DNA of 55,850 nucleotides from Clostridium thailandense (GCF_019207025.1 NZ_JAEEGC010000131.1:1-55850), one strand, 5' to 3'. Counted from the stretch's first letter, positions 18,244 through 28,162 are shown. Notes: generated from the letters alone by a model not told the origin. Translations and numbers: made by a program.

Positions 18244-19956
18244 ATGAAAATATTTAAAGACTTAAAAATTGCACCAAAACTTATAAGCTGCTTCTTACTT
18301 ATATCAATTCTTATGGCAGCAGTAGGCACTATAGGAATATTACAAATAAAAAAGATAAATACAAATTCAACTTCAATGTATGAAGATAACCTATTACATA
18401 TAAGAAAAGTAGGGGCTTTGAAAGAAAACTTTCTACAGATACACTCTGATTTAGTATATCTTCTAACCATAAAAGACTCTTTAAAAAAGCAGCAAATTAT
18501 AGACGAAATAAATAAATTAACGGAAGAGGATATGTCAATATCAGAAGAAATTAAAGATACTAATACAACAGTTGAAGAGAAAGACTTATTGGATAGGTTT
18601 AACAAAAATCATAATGCTTACATGATGGCACGTGAAGATTTTATGAAATTAATAGATTCAAATAAATATGATGAAGCTCAGACGGCTTTTGATATGGTAT
18701 CGCAAGCAAGACAAAAGACTTTTGATAGTATAAATGAACTTATAAATTTAAATTTAAAAGAAGCACAGGAGGCTAATAAAACTAATAATTCAACATATAA
18801 GACAGCATTTAATATCATGATTTCCATTGTAATGATTGGCTTTATTATTGCAATACTTCTTGGAATTTTAATATCAGCATCCTTATCAAAGAGAATAAAT
18901 AAGGTTCTTACATTTGCAGATGCCCTAGGAAATGGTGATTTAACTAAAAGAATTGATATTTATGCAAAGGATGAAGTTGGTAAGCTTTCTGAAGCTTTAA
19001 ATAAAGCGGTTGAAAATACTCGCAGTTTAATATCTACAATAATTTCAAGTTCTACTGATATGACTAGTTCAAGTGAAGAAATTTCTGTAACTATAGAAGA
19101 AATTTCTGCAAAAATGACTAATATTAATGAAGCTACTAAAGAAATATCAGATGGAACAGAGGATTTAAGCGCAACTTCTGAGGAAGTAAATGCTTCAATT
19201 CAAGAGATAACATCAAATACCACTGAACTTTCAAATAAAGCTAAAGATGGTGACAGAGCATCAGATGAGGTACAAGCTCGTGCAACTGAAATAAAGAATA
19301 AGGGACTAAAGGCTATGGATATCTCTCAAAAAATATATAAAGAAAAGCAGATTAATATAATTAAGGCTATAGAAGATGGAAAGGTTGTTGAGGAGATCAA
19401 GGTTATGGCAGATTCCATAGCAGATATAGCCTCTCAAACTAATCTTCTAGCACTTAATGCTGCCATCGAATCTGCAAGGGCAGGAGAAATGGGGAGGGGA
19501 TTCGCAGTGGTTGCAGATGAAATACGTAAGCTTGCAGAGCAGTCAGCGAGTAATGTTTCAAGCATCCAAAATGTTATAATTCAGGTAAATGAAGCTTTTA
19601 ATAACTTATCTAATAATACACAGGATATACTAGCGTTTATTGATAATAATGTAAATCCTGATTATGAGTTGTTTTTAGAAACTGCAGAAAAGTATGAGAA
19701 AGATGCTGCTTTTATAAAGGTTATGTCAAAAGAAACAGCAAATGGCACGATACAAATATTAAACTCTATAGAACAAACTAGAACAGCTATTGAAAATGTG
19801 TCAAGAACAGCTGAACAATCTGCATCAAGTTCAGACGGTATATTAAATAGCGTTGATGAAACAAGTTATGCAATTGAAGAAGTAGCTAAATCAGCTCAAA
19901 GACAATCAAAATTAGCTGAGGAGTTGAATAGCTTAGTGCATAAGTTTAAGATATAA
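18244..19956 (+). CDS. Methyl-accepting chemotaxis protein with four-helix-bundle sensor
   Basis: The 570-residue receptor has a first membrane helix near residues 12-34, a short helical periplasmic sensor of the 4HB_MCP type to about residue 188, a second helix near 189-211, HAMP, and a signalling domain with the tip [18 protein letters not shown]. The lysine-rich stretch about residue 365 and the [11 protein letters not shown] segment are common in clostridial receptors. It is monocistronic and divergent from the molbindin gene. The 287-bp gap between them is AT-rich and holds no motif I can name. Ligand unknown. Confidence 0.92.
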   Translation: MKIFKDLKIAPKLISCFLLISILMAAVGTIGILQIKKINTNSTSMYEDNLLHIRKVGALKENFLQIHSDLVYLLTIKDSLKKQQIIDEINKLTEEDMSISEEIKDTNTTVEEKDLLDRFNKNHNAYMMAREDFMKLIDSNKYDEAQTAFDMVSQARQKTFDSINELINLNLKEAQEANKTNNSTYKTAFNIMISIVMIGFIIAILLGILISASLSKRINKVLTFADALGNGDLTKRIDIYAKDEVGKLSEALNKAVENTRSLISTIISSSTDMTSSSEEISVTIEEISAKMTNINEATKEISDGTEDLSATSEEVNASIQEITSNTTELSNKAKDGDRASDEVQARATEIKNKGLKAMDISQKIYKEKQINIIKAIEDGKVVEEIKVMADSIADIASQTNLLALNAAIESARAGEMGRGFAVVADEIRKLAEQSASNVSSIQNVIIQVNEAFNNLSNNTQDILAFIDNNVNPDYELFLETAEKYEKDAAFIKVMSKETANGTIQILNSIEQTRTAIENVSRTAEQSASSSDGILNSVDETSYAIEEVAKSAQRQSKLAEELNSLVHKFKI

Positions 19957-20157
19957 GTTTTTACTAATAAAAACAAGCTATTTTGGGGAATAGTTATAAA
20001 CTTTAGATTACTCCATCCAAATTATTAGATATAAAAAAGAAGGTTAAGCTAGATGAAAAATAAATGTGGAAGAGTATAAGAAAATGAGAGATATAAATAA
20101 GTTAAGTGTAGGCTATGAGTATCTATAACATATAAAAATAAATAAAGTAATTAAGAT

Positions 20158-20182
20158 AAGCCTAGTGATGGATCGCTAGGCT
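20158..20182. terminator. Hairpin downstream of the chemoreceptor and phosphoesterase genes
   Basis: Arms AAGCCTAG (20158-20165) and CTAGGCTT (20175-20182) lie between convergent genes, close to the phosphoesterase stop. T runs are short, so strength is uncertain. Confidence 0.55.
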
Positions 20183-20199
20183 TTCGTTTAAAAAAATAT

Positions 20200-21153
20200 T
20201 TACATTAAAGGTTTTTCAGAATCACTAGTTTTATTTGCTTTATTATTTCTTAAATCAAAAGTTTCAATTGGTTTTGGACCTCTTAATACTCTTCTTCTTA
20301 TATGAAGATCGCCCGAAGAATCAGTTCTGATCCTCCATTCAATCAACATTATTTTTCCATCTATTATTTCAATACCTTGTATTCCACTTGCTCGGACACA
20401 TGATCCATCATTGAAGTAAGGTAATTCATTAACTTTGGGAAAATGGGGTCTATGAGTATGGCCGCAGATGACCATAATTTTATTCATTTTAATCCAATCA
20501 CTATAAATGCGCTCAATTTTATGAATTTTTCCAGAATTTTTTACAGGACTTGCAGGATTTATAAAACCTATTGAGTGAAGATATCTCCAAAAATATCTTA
20601 CTGTAAGCATAGTAAAACCCCATAACTTATCATTCATTCTGTCTCCTTGATGACCGTGAACAGTTAATATTTCTTGTCCTGTGTTTCTATGTTTAAATAC
20701 TACTGCCTCATAGGGTATAAGCCCAGGGAACAATTCTATTTCTTCCTCGTTATAATCATCATAAAATTTATAATAATTCTTCTGTACAAAGCTGTTATAC
20801 TTTAGACATATATTGTGATTACCATATAACATAATCAATCTATTTGAATCGAAAAATTTTTTTAATAGAGAATATATCTCATCATGTGCAAGCCTTATAT
20901 CTTTAAAATTAGAGTGTTCCCAAAGCTCATCGCCATCTCCAAGCTCCACATAAGTATATCCATTATTATAATAAAATTCTAATGCCCATAAAAATATATT
21001 CTGATTTTTAGCAAATTCATCAGATGGTGTACTATCTCCTCTATGACAGTCACTGAAAAAAATATATTTAGAATTGTTATCAAAGTATTCAATTTTGGCA
21101 TTATTATAAGCTTCTGTTAATCTCTTTTCTGCTAATTTCTTTTCTGATATCAT
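20200..21153 (-). CDS. Calcineurin-like metallophosphoesterase
   Basis: The 317-residue protein carries all metal-binding motifs of the superfamily: FFSDCHRGD near residue 32, ELGDGDELWE near residue 71, LYGNHN near residue 109, VHGHQGD near residue 168 and CGHTHRP near residue 228. The DxHxG form and the segment order resemble LpxH/UDP-diacylglucosamine pyrophosphatase-like proteins, though a Gram-positive host would not make lipid A. The substrate is therefore unknown. It is monocistronic, 140 bp downstream of the TetR gene. Confidence 0.85.
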   Translation of the reverse strand: MISEKKLAEKRLTEAYNNAKIEYFDNNSKYIFFSDCHRGDSTPSDEFAKNQNIFLWALEFYYNNGYTYVELGDGDELWEHSNFKDIRLAHDEIYSLLKKFFDSNRLIMLYGNHNICLKYNSFVQKNYYKFYDDYNEEEIELFPGLIPYEAVVFKHRNTGQEILTVHGHQGDRMNDKLWGFTMLTVRYFWRYLHSIGFINPASPVKNSGKIHKIERIYSDWIKMNKIMVICGHTHRPHFPKVNELPYFNDGSCVRASGIQGIEIIDGKIMLIEWRIRTDSSGDLHIRRRVLRGPKPIETFDLRNNKANKTSDSEKPLM

Positions 21154-21282
21154 AGAGCAAGCACACCTCTTTTATGGTTACTAAGAGTAACTTTCGTATT
21201 AACATAAAGACAATTTGATTATATATAGTTAATCTACCCTTTTAAGTAAGAATATATTTAAACTAAAGAATTTATATACCAA

Positions 21283-21323
21283 CGGCCGGCACTTAACTTA
21301 TGTTCCGGGATATGTTCCGAAAA
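21283..21323. repeat. Palindromic element, left arm only (copy R3)
   Basis: The segment with CGGCACTTAACTTATG and CCGGGATATGTTCC matches the left arm of copy R2 at about 35 of 40 positions, then diverges. It overlaps the end of the TetR gene: the TetR stop codon and about ten last codons lie inside it. The right arm is missing. Confidence 0.75.
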
Positions 21324-21925
21324 CATTGGAGATAAAATGCAATTTCTTGTATACCAAAAGTTACAATGTCATAATCGCAATTATGAAGACACCAATCAAA
21401 TATTATACCACGTGAAAATCTAAGAATACGCCAACTTATATCATGACTGCTTATATCTTTTCTAATTTCACCATCTAATTGAGCATCTTCCACTACCTTA
21501 TTAAGCTGTTTAAAAAACTTACGATCTTCTGACAAAAAGTACTTGTTATCAGATTCTAACTGATAAGCATAAAGCTGTTTTATAGCATCTGATTTCAAAT
21601 GAAAAATAAAGGATATAGATAGTTGTATTTTTATTAATTCTATTATCTTTTCAAAGACATCTAAGTCTTTCCTTTCACTAATTTGATTATATTCAAAAAT
21701 ATTATCAGCCTTATGATAAATATCATAAAGTATTTCATGCTTTGATTTAAAATGCAAATAGAAAGTTCCTAAAGCAACCTCTGCTTTTTTGCAAATTTCA
21801 CGAATTGTCACTTTGTCAAAGCCTAGTTCATTAAATAGTTCAGTTGCTGTAGTGAAAATTTTATCTCTTGTCTGACTGGCCTGCAAGTGTCTATATTCAT
21901 AAATATCTTTTTCTTTATTGTCCAT
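21293..21925 (-). CDS. TetR/AcrR-family regulator
   Basis: The 210-residue protein has the TetR N-terminal helix-turn-helix (TREICKKAEVALGTFYLHFK read here as TIREICKKAEV then GTFYLHFKSK, about residues 40-60) and a helical ligand domain. It is divergent from the flavin oxidoreductase gene, whose promoter overlaps a 16-bp palindrome that is its likely operator. Its last residues (FRNISRNIS) are encoded by the left arm of palindromic element R3, so the native C terminus has probably been replaced. Confidence 0.88.
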   Translation of the reverse strand: MDNKEKDIYEYRHLQASQTRDKIFTTATELFNELGFDKVTIREICKKAEVALGTFYLHFKSKHEILYDIYHKADNIFEYNQISERKDLDVFEKIIELIKIQLSISFIFHLKSDAIKQLYAYQLESDNKYFLSEDRKFFKQLNKVVEDAQLDGEIRKDISSHDISWRILRFSRGIIFDWCLHNCDYDIVTFGIQEIAFYLQCFRNISRNIS

Positions 21926-21999
21926 TTAACATACTCCTTTTGTCACTGTTATAACTTTCTACATTATACTTTAATATCATATCCTTGAAAAGATATGTA

Positions 22000-22051
22000 T
22001 TGATTATACGATTTCATAATGTTATAATATCGTCAAATGAACATGTTCATT
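22000..22051 (+). promoter_or_regulatory. Promoter and TetR-type operator of the flavin oxidoreductase gene
   Basis: A sigma-A promoter reads TTGATT (22000-22005), 17-bp spacer, TATAAT (22023-22028). Eight bases downstream lies the perfect palindrome AATGAACATGTTCATT (22036-22051), placed over the expected transcription start. It is suited to repression by the divergent TetR protein. Confidence 0.75.
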
Positions 22052-22078
22052 CAGCAATATTATAATTGGAGGTGTCTT

Positions 22079-24085
22079 ATGAATAAAAAATATAAAGCCT
22101 TATTTGAACCTTTCAAAATTAATAAGCTAGAGATTAAAAATAAATTTTTTATGGCGCCAATGGCTACACCTGCAACTTGCGATGTTAATGGTTCATATAC
22201 ATATGATTCAATGGAATATTATGTTGAAAGAGCCAAAGGCGGTGTTGGATTAATAATAACCGGTGCTAATTGGGTTGAAAGTGATATAGAAAAGCACATG
22301 GATGCATTCTTTCCTGAGCCAACTAAAGTGCCAAATGTATATCAAAAGGTTGCTGTTGAAATTACAGATAGAGTACATGCCTTTGACAGTAAGATTTTTC
22401 TACAGTTAACTGCTGGTCTTGGTCGTTCGGCTCTTCCTCATGCCCTCAAAGGAGAATGTGTGGCACCGTCACCAACAAAAAATAGATGGATTCCTGATAT
22501 AGACTGTAGAGAACTTACTACTAAGGAAGTTGAGAAAATTGTAAGTCAATTTGCGAAATCTGCTAAAATAGCTAAGGATTCTGGATTTGACGGTGTGGAG
22601 ATTCACGCAGTTCATGAAGGATATTTGCTTGATTGCTTCACTATGTCATTTTTCAATAAAAGAACAGACAAATATGGTGGAGATTTAAAAGGAAGACTTA
22701 CCTTCCCAATAGAAGTTGTCCAAGCCATAAAGAGTGCTTGTGGAGCTGATTTCCCTGTAATACTACGTTTTAGTATAAAGAGTTATATTAAAGCTTTAAG
22801 ACAGGGAGGACTTCCAGGAGAAGAGTTCGAAGAGCTTGGCCGTGATGTTTCAGAAGCTTTAGAAGCTGCAAAGATACTAGAAGAAGCAGGATACGATGCA
22901 TTTGATGCAGATGCTGGAACATACGATTCATGGTACTGGGCACATCCACCAATGTATTTTGAAAAAGGTATGTACTTGCCGTTAACAGAGCAGCTTAAAA
23001 AGGTTGTTAAAGTTCCTGTTATGGTGGCAGGAAGAATGGAAAACCCTGATATGGCTATAAAAGCACTTGAGGATGGAAAGCTGGATGCAGTAGGTCTTGG
23101 AAGACAATTGCTTACTGACCCTGAATATCCAAATAAATTGAGGACTGATGATGCTAAGAATATCCGTCCATGTCTTGGATGTCATGATGGATGCTTCTCA
23201 AGGCTTATTTTTCAGGGGGGAAGAGGTTCCTGTGCTGTCAATCCTGAATGCGGCCGTGAGCTCATTGTAGGAATAACACCTGCAGTAAAAAGTAAAAAGG
23301 TTATTGTTGTTGGAGGCGGCCCAGCAGGTATGGAAGCTGCAAGAGTAAGTGCACTTAGAGGATATAAGGTAATTCTTTTTGAAGCATCTGACAGTCTTGG
23401 TGGACAGCTTGTTATAGGAGGTGTTCCAAGTTTTAAGGAAGATGATCGTGCATTAATTAGATGGTATGAGCATCAAATGAAAGCTCTATCTGTGGATGTA
23501 AAGTTAAATACCAGGGCAACAAAGGAAAGCATTAAGGCTTTAAATCCCGATATTGTTTATATTGCTGAAGGATCAGAACCAATCAAATTGAAATTACCGG
23601 GTATTGATAATGAAAAAGTAGTAAATGCTTCAGAGGTATTGTCAGGTAAAAAGAAGGTTGGACAAAAATCTGTAATAGTCGGTGGAGGACTTGTTGGATG
23701 TGAATTGGCACTTCATCTTAGAACTAATGGACATGAGGTTACTATCCTAGAGGCAATGGAGGATATTCTAAAGTCTGGTGCTCCAATGGCTCCTATGAAT
23801 GAATGGATGTTAAGAGACCTTCTAACCTTTAACAAAATTGAGCTTATTACAGGTGCATGCCTTTCTGAAGTTACAGATAAAGGTGCAATTGTTACATTAA
23901 ATGGAGAGAAAAAAGTTATCTCTGCTGATAATATAATTATTGCTGTAGGATTTAAAGCAAAAAATACTCTTTTTGAAGAATTGAAATATGAGTATGGCCA
24001 AATCTATAACCTTGGAGATGGCAAAAAAGTACGAAATATACGAGCAGCTATTTGGGATGCCTATGAAGTAGCACGTTCTATATAA
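22079..24085 (+). CDS. NADH:flavin oxidoreductase, enoate-reductase/BaiCD type
   Basis: This 668-residue enzyme has an N-terminal Old-Yellow-Enzyme TIM barrel with FMN (FEPFKINKLEIKNKFFMAPM at the start), a [4Fe-4S] cysteine set (CLGCHDGC and the later SCAVNP, about residues 360-390) and a C-terminal FAD/NAD(P) domain with VVGGGPAGMEAARVS and a second VGGGLVGCELA. This is the 2,4-dienoyl-CoA reductase, enoate reductase and BaiCD layout that reduces activated C=C bonds in anaerobes. The open frame begins at 22037, but GGAGGTG at 22068 fixes ATG 22079. It is controlled by its own operator-bearing promoter. Substrate unknown. Confidence 0.92.
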   Translation: MNKKYKALFEPFKINKLEIKNKFFMAPMATPATCDVNGSYTYDSMEYYVERAKGGVGLIITGANWVESDIEKHMDAFFPEPTKVPNVYQKVAVEITDRVHAFDSKIFLQLTAGLGRSALPHALKGECVAPSPTKNRWIPDIDCRELTTKEVEKIVSQFAKSAKIAKDSGFDGVEIHAVHEGYLLDCFTMSFFNKRTDKYGGDLKGRLTFPIEVVQAIKSACGADFPVILRFSIKSYIKALRQGGLPGEEFEELGRDVSEALEAAKILEEAGYDAFDADAGTYDSWYWAHPPMYFEKGMYLPLTEQLKKVVKVPVMVAGRMENPDMAIKALEDGKLDAVGLGRQLLTDPEYPNKLRTDDAKNIRPCLGCHDGCFSRLIFQGGRGSCAVNPECGRELIVGITPAVKSKKVIVVGGGPAGMEAARVSALRGYKVILFEASDSLGGQLVIGGVPSFKEDDRALIRWYEHQMKALSVDVKLNTRATKESIKALNPDIVYIAEGSEPIKLKLPGIDNEKVVNASEVLSGKKKVGQKSVIVGGGLVGCELALHLRTNGHEVTILEAMEDILKSGAPMAPMNEWMLRDLLTFNKIELITGACLSEVTDKGAIVTLNGEKKVISADNIIIAVGFKAKNTLFEELKYEYGQIYNLGDGKKVRNIRAAIWDAYEVARSI

Positions 24086-24097
24086 TATATAAACAAG

Positions 24098-24133
24098 AGG
24101 AATCGATTCCGTAATGGCTTTCGATTCCTTTTA
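24098..24133 (+). terminator. Terminator after the flavin oxidoreductase gene
   Basis: Arms AGGAATCGA (24098-24106) and TCGATTCCT (24121-24129) pair perfectly and are followed by T residues. Confidence 0.75.
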
Positions 24134-24237
24134 AATATTGTTATAATAAAAGAAATTGAGATAAAATTTCCAGTCTGTCTCCTCATACAAGCTTATCTTA
24201 ATTTTTCATATTAACTTTGAAAATAGAGGTGATGTGA

Positions 24238-25053
24238 ATGTTCAAAATAGGTGAGTTTTCTAAATTGACACAAGTATCAATTCGAATGTTAAGGTATTAT
24301 GATGAAACAGGTTTGTTAAAACCTGCAGAAATTGATAAATTTACGAATTATAGACTATATGCCACGGAGCAGATTCCTACTTTAAATAAGATCATATTTT
24401 TGAGGAATTTAGGCTTTAATAGTTCTGAAATTGCAGTTGCTCTTAAAAATTGGGATGACGAATTTATTACATATCAGCTTGAAAATAAACGTTTGGAAAT
24501 TGAGAATATGATTAAGGCTGAACAAGATAAGCTATTTAAAATCGAACTGGCGAAAAAGGACATTCGACAAGGAAAGATAGCTATAAACTACAACGTTTCA
24601 ATCAAATCTATTCCCAGTTATCAAGTGTTTTCTTTAAGACGGATAGTTCCTGATTATTATGCAGAAGGTCAGTTGTGGCAAGAAATGTCGGCTTTTGCGG
24701 ATGAAAATAATATTCCTATTTCCAATAATACCTTCACTATATATCACGATACGGAGTATAAAGAAAAGGATGTTAATATTGAAATATGTGCACCTGTGGC
24801 TAGAATGGGAAAGGATATAGGTGAATTTACATATAGGAACACGGAGCCTGTGCCAATTATGGCATGTACTATGGTATATGGGCCCTTTGAAAACATTGCA
24901 AATGCATACCTTGCCTTTGCAAACTGGTTACAAGAACATAGTCAATATAAAATGACTGGGCAGAGCAGACAAATTGTCCACTATGGTCCGTGGAATGAGA
25001 AAAGTCCTGATAAATACTTGACTGAAATACAAATACCATTGGAAAGAACTTAA
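24238..25053 (+). CDS. MerR-family regulator with GyrI-like effector domain (BmrR type)
   Basis: The 271-residue protein has a MerR winged helix (FKIGEFSKLTQVSIRMLRYY, residues 2-21), a dimerisation coiled coil (about 75-115) and a C-terminal GyrI/BmrR-like domain that binds hydrophobic or cationic drugs. It probably activates a multidrug or stress gene through a promoter with a 19-bp spacer. Such a promoter lies 220 bp downstream before trmO, and the regulator may act there. GGTGATGTG precedes the ATG. Confidence 0.87.
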   Translation: MFKIGEFSKLTQVSIRMLRYYDETGLLKPAEIDKFTNYRLYATEQIPTLNKIIFLRNLGFNSSEIAVALKNWDDEFITYQLENKRLEIENMIKAEQDKLFKIELAKKDIRQGKIAINYNVSIKSIPSYQVFSLRRIVPDYYAEGQLWQEMSAFADENNIPISNNTFTIYHDTEYKEKDVNIEICAPVARMGKDIGEFTYRNTEPVPIMACTMVYGPFENIANAYLAFANWLQEHSQYKMTGQSRQIVHYGPWNEKSPDKYLTEIQIPLERT

Positions 25054-25055
25054 TG

Positions 25056-25215
25056 GGGCTGTCGCACTTTGAAGTACAGCCGAAAATATACTTATCCTCC
25101 GAGAGATGTTCCCAATCTTCGCACTATAAAAAGTTTTTATATGTGTCCCAGTTTTGTGAACATCTCTCTGCGTATAAGTATATTTTCTGGTGTAGTTCTT
25201 AAAGTGCGACAGCCC
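25056..25215. repeat. Palindromic intergenic element, complete copy R4
   Basis: The 160-bp element is a long palindrome: outer arms GGGCTGTCGCACTTT (25056-25070) and AAAGTGCGACAGCCC (25201-25215) are perfect. The inner arms (AATATACTTATCCTCC with its inverse, then GAGAGATGTTC/GAACATCTCTC) pair as in copy R2. It starts three bases after the MerR stop codon and may terminate that transcript. The outer arms define the full length of the family better than R2 does. Confidence 0.88.
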
Positions 25216-25272
25216 TCGTGCTAAGGCTCCAACAAAAAGCATTTTGTGGATTTGAAAGACTCTTTTTTGCTA

Positions 25273-25303
25273 TTGACTCTCACATGATGTGAGGGTCTAC
25301 ACT
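25273..25303 (+). promoter_or_regulatory. MerR-type promoter upstream of trmO
   Basis: TTGACT (25273-25278) and TACACT (25298-25303) are separated by 19 bp, the over-long spacing typical of MerR-activated promoters. The spacer carries a near-perfect 23-bp palindrome with core CTCACATGATGTGAG, similar to TipA/Mta-class operators. Confidence 0.7.
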
Positions 25304-25343
25304 AATTTATAGATAAAATAATTTTATTGTGGAGGAATGGATT

Positions 25344-25820
25344 ATGCAAAATTTTCAAGTAAACTCAATTGGTAAAATTAACGTAAACAAGGAAGGAGCG
25401 TTTATTGAACTTGAACCGAAGTATATTGCAGCTTTACAAGCCTTGGATGGATTTAGCCATATTAATGTTATATGGTGGTTTAGTGACTTTGATAATGAAG
25501 AAACGAGAAATATCCTTGAAGCATCCCAGCCTTATAAAAAAGCTCCAGCTGTGATAGGTATCTTCGCCACAAGATCCCCTGTTCGTCCCAATCCTATCGC
25601 CTTAACTGCAGTGGAAGTTATTCATATAGACTATGAAAAAGGCATTATTCAAATTGCCTATATTGATGCTAATGACGGTACGCCAATACTTGACATAAAG
25701 CCATATACACCCAGCCTTGACAGAGTTGAAACTCCTGGCGTGCCAGAATGGTGCAGTCATTGGCCCAAATGTTTAGAGCAATCTGGGGAATTCAATTGGG
25801 AGGATGAATTTAACTTTTAA
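25344..25820 (+). CDS. trmO: tRNA (adenine(37)-N6)-methyltransferase TrmO
   Basis: The 158-residue protein is a TrmO/TsaA (UPF0066) enzyme that methylates N6-threonylcarbamoyladenosine-37 of tRNA using SAM. Typical segments are LDGFSHINVIWWFSDF near residue 33, IGIFATRSPVRPNPIALTAV near residue 74 and ILDIKPYTPSLD near residue 117. The frame opens with GTG 25329, but this codon overlaps the GGAGG site, so ATG 25344 is the start. Unusually for a housekeeping tRNA modification gene, it lies behind a MerR-type promoter. A terminator follows. Confidence 0.92.
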   Translation: MQNFQVNSIGKINVNKEGAFIELEPKYIAALQALDGFSHINVIWWFSDFDNEETRNILEASQPYKKAPAVIGIFATRSPVRPNPIALTAVEVIHIDYEKGIIQIAYIDANDGTPILDIKPYTPSLDRVETPGVPEWCSHWPKCLEQSGEFNWEDEFNF

Positions 25821-25826
25821 TATTTT

Positions 25827-25859
25827 TAGCTCTAGGAAGAACCTAGGGCTTTATTTTTT
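25827..25859 (+). terminator. Terminator after trmO
   Basis: Arms AGCTCTAGG (25828-25836) and CCTAGGGCT (25842-25850) pair with one wobble and are followed by TTATTTTTT. Confidence 0.8.
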
Positions 25860-26089
25860 GCCTATTTTTACAAATATTGCAGGAAGAAAAGGGTTTGTGT
25901 TGAATTAAGTAACTAGAGTTAAAGTTATGGAAATGGCATGTGGTTTTTAATTAACTAATAAGTATATATAATGTTTATAATGGGAAGTTAAAAATAATAT
26001 GATCTTTTATATAAAATAGACTTAAAAAATAGTAATAAATTTGTTTAATTTATATACTGTAAATTTTAAAATATGAGGTGATTTTCAGA

Positions 26090-28162
26090 GTGAAAAATAA
26101 GTATAATTTATGTTTTTTATGGATTTCAACTCCAGGATTTTTAAATAATATTGAATATAATTTTTTGTCAGATAGAAAGTTTCATGTTATAGAAATTGGA
26201 TATAATGAATGGGAAGTAAAGGTGGAAGTACTGCAAGATAATTATATAGAAATTCCACGTGATTTTTTTGGAAATAAGATTTCTAACGTTACAGGTATTG
26301 TGGGGAAGAATGGAAGTGGGAAAACATCATTTATAAATTTCTTTGCAAATAATATATGTAATTTAACATTTAATTATGAAGGTCATATATCAGTGTGGAT
26401 GGATGAGAATGGGCATTATAAGATAACACATAATTTAAAAAAGCTTAAATTTATGAAAGAAAATTACTTGTCTGATTGTTTTGATTCGAATTTTCCGGAA
26501 GTTATAGTGCTTTCTAATGTTTTTGATGGTAGGTATAGCCGAGAATATGGCAAAAAAAATAATAAAGATTACAAAAAATTATTAAGTGTTACTGATTATT
26601 CTTTAAATAGTTTTATTAACAGCAAATATAAATCATCTAAACAGAATTATACGGTAGCAGTAGATTTTATTGAAAAAAGTCTTATTGAAGATTGTATATC
26701 TTTTATGCGTGGTTCTGAAAATAAGTTTAAAAGAATGATGGAAATGAATATAGACTGCTTACCTAATGTTTTAACATTGACTATACAAAACAATTTGTAT
26801 TTATCAGAAACAATGAAATCTGAATCTCATGAGATAGATGAATTTTTAAAACGGCTTAAAGAGACTTATGGAATAAATACAAATAGATTTAAAAAATTAT
26901 GTGTTGATGAGTGCGGTTATATAGAGACTGGAAGGCAATGTTATGAATCTGTAATAAATAAGCTTGGGTTATACCTTTGGGCATTTACTCAAAAAATTTT
27001 AGAATGCAATGAAATAGATTCAAGAGAAAATATAGTTGGATTTCTAAACACTCTTGAACACAATGAGGATGTAGAAAAAAATGCTCTTAGCATACTGCTT
27101 GAAATTTATAAAAATAATAACAGTTGGGGTAAGTTGGAGCCAGTAAAAACATTCATAGAATTTATTAATAAAAATTTTGATTATGATAATAGTTATCATA
27201 TCATTTCTACAGATAAACTTGCATGTAAATTTGATACATATAAAATAGATGATATTGCACTTAAATTTTATGAACTAGCTAATAAAGTTTTAGAGTTACT
27301 AAATACATGTATACAAATAGATGATTTTTTTGAATTAAAGCTAGAATACGCATATGATAAAAATAAAAAAATAGGATTTAGTACTGGGGAAATGATGAAA
27401 TTTAGAACTTATATTGAATTGTATAAAGCATTTAGCAATATGGAGAGTGAATCAGCTATAATCATTATTGATGAGTGGGATGCATATTTACACCCTGCTA
27501 TACAGCAAACTGGTATCAGAGACATTGTCAGATTTATAAACGAAGTATTTAAGAAAGAATCAGTTCATCTAATAATAACAAGTAACGCTCCGTTTATGAT
27601 ATCAGATTTACCACTAAACAATATTATTTTTCTTGATGATGGAAAACAAGTGGATAAAATAACCAATACATTTGCTCAAAATATTCATACGCTTCTAAAA
27701 GATAATTTCTTTATGCAACAAACAATTGGAGAATTTGCAAATCAAAATATAAAAGGTTCTTTGAAGATTATGGATAAGTACAAACAATTAATTGATAAAA
27801 AGATTAATAAAATGGAATTTAAAGAGGATTATATGCAATATATGAATTGCACTAAAGAAGTTGATATTGATAAAATGAAAAAAAAGATAAAATATATTAT
27901 TGAAATCATTGGAGAGCCTCTAATTAAAAGAAAATTAGAAGAAAAATATAGGACAACCTTTTTTAAAGATATAAGGTGTTATGAAAAAGAGATTAAAAAG
28001 TTACAGTTAGAGCAGGAAAAGTTGAAAGATATTATTAAAAATAATGGGCTAGATAATGTAGATGGAATAATGGCTCTACTTGAGGATAAAATTAAGGAAC
28101 TGCAAAACAAGGTTGAAAAGAGAATCTTTAAAAATGAAGGTGATATTATTGATAAAAATTAA
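26090..28162 (+). CDS. AAA ATPase of a Septu-like (PtuA-like) defence pair
   Basis: The roughly 690-residue protein is an ABC/SMC-type ATPase: Walker A GKNGSGKT near residue 77, signature-like FSTGEMMKF near residue 430, Walker B AIIIIDEWDAYLHPA near residue 458, and the switch segment HLIITSNAPF near residue 495. A lysine/glutamate-rich coiled coil fills the last 100 residues. Together with the overlapping HNH gene this is the architecture of Septu (PtuA-PtuB) and of retron-associated ATPase/HNH effectors; no reverse transcriptase is present. GAGGTG at 26075 is well spaced from GTG 26090, preferred over GTG 26078. Role as antiphage defence is inferred from the pair. Confidence 0.78.
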   Translation: MKNKYNLCFLWISTPGFLNNIEYNFLSDRKFHVIEIGYNEWEVKVEVLQDNYIEIPRDFFGNKISNVTGIVGKNGSGKTSFINFFANNICNLTFNYEGHISVWMDENGHYKITHNLKKLKFMKENYLSDCFDSNFPEVIVLSNVFDGRYSREYGKKNNKDYKKLLSVTDYSLNSFINSKYKSSKQNYTVAVDFIEKSLIEDCISFMRGSENKFKRMMEMNIDCLPNVLTLTIQNNLYLSETMKSESHEIDEFLKRLKETYGINTNRFKKLCVDECGYIETGRQCYESVINKLGLYLWAFTQKILECNEIDSRENIVGFLNTLEHNEDVEKNALSILLEIYKNNNSWGKLEPVKTFIEFINKNFDYDNSYHIISTDKLACKFDTYKIDDIALKFYELANKVLELLNTCIQIDDFFELKLEYAYDKNKKIGFSTGEMMKFRTYIELYKAFSNMESESAIIIIDEWDAYLHPAIQQTGIRDIVRFINEVFKKESVHLIITSNAPFMISDLPLNNIIFLDDGKQVDKITNTFAQNIHTLLKDNFFMQQTIGEFANQNIKGSLKIMDKYKQLIDKKINKMEFKEDYMQYMNCTKEVDIDKMKKKIKYIIEIIGEPLIKRKLEEKYRTTFFKDIRCYEKEIKKLQLEQEKLKDIIKNNGLDNVDGIMALLEDKIKELQNKVEKRIFKNEGDIIDKN

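Noticed and set aside
26026..26045. Another boundary motif (AAAAATAGTAATAAATTTG) upstream of the ATPase gene
   Set aside because: It has an insertion relative to the motif and lies in very AT-rich DNA; too weak to place the left array edge there.
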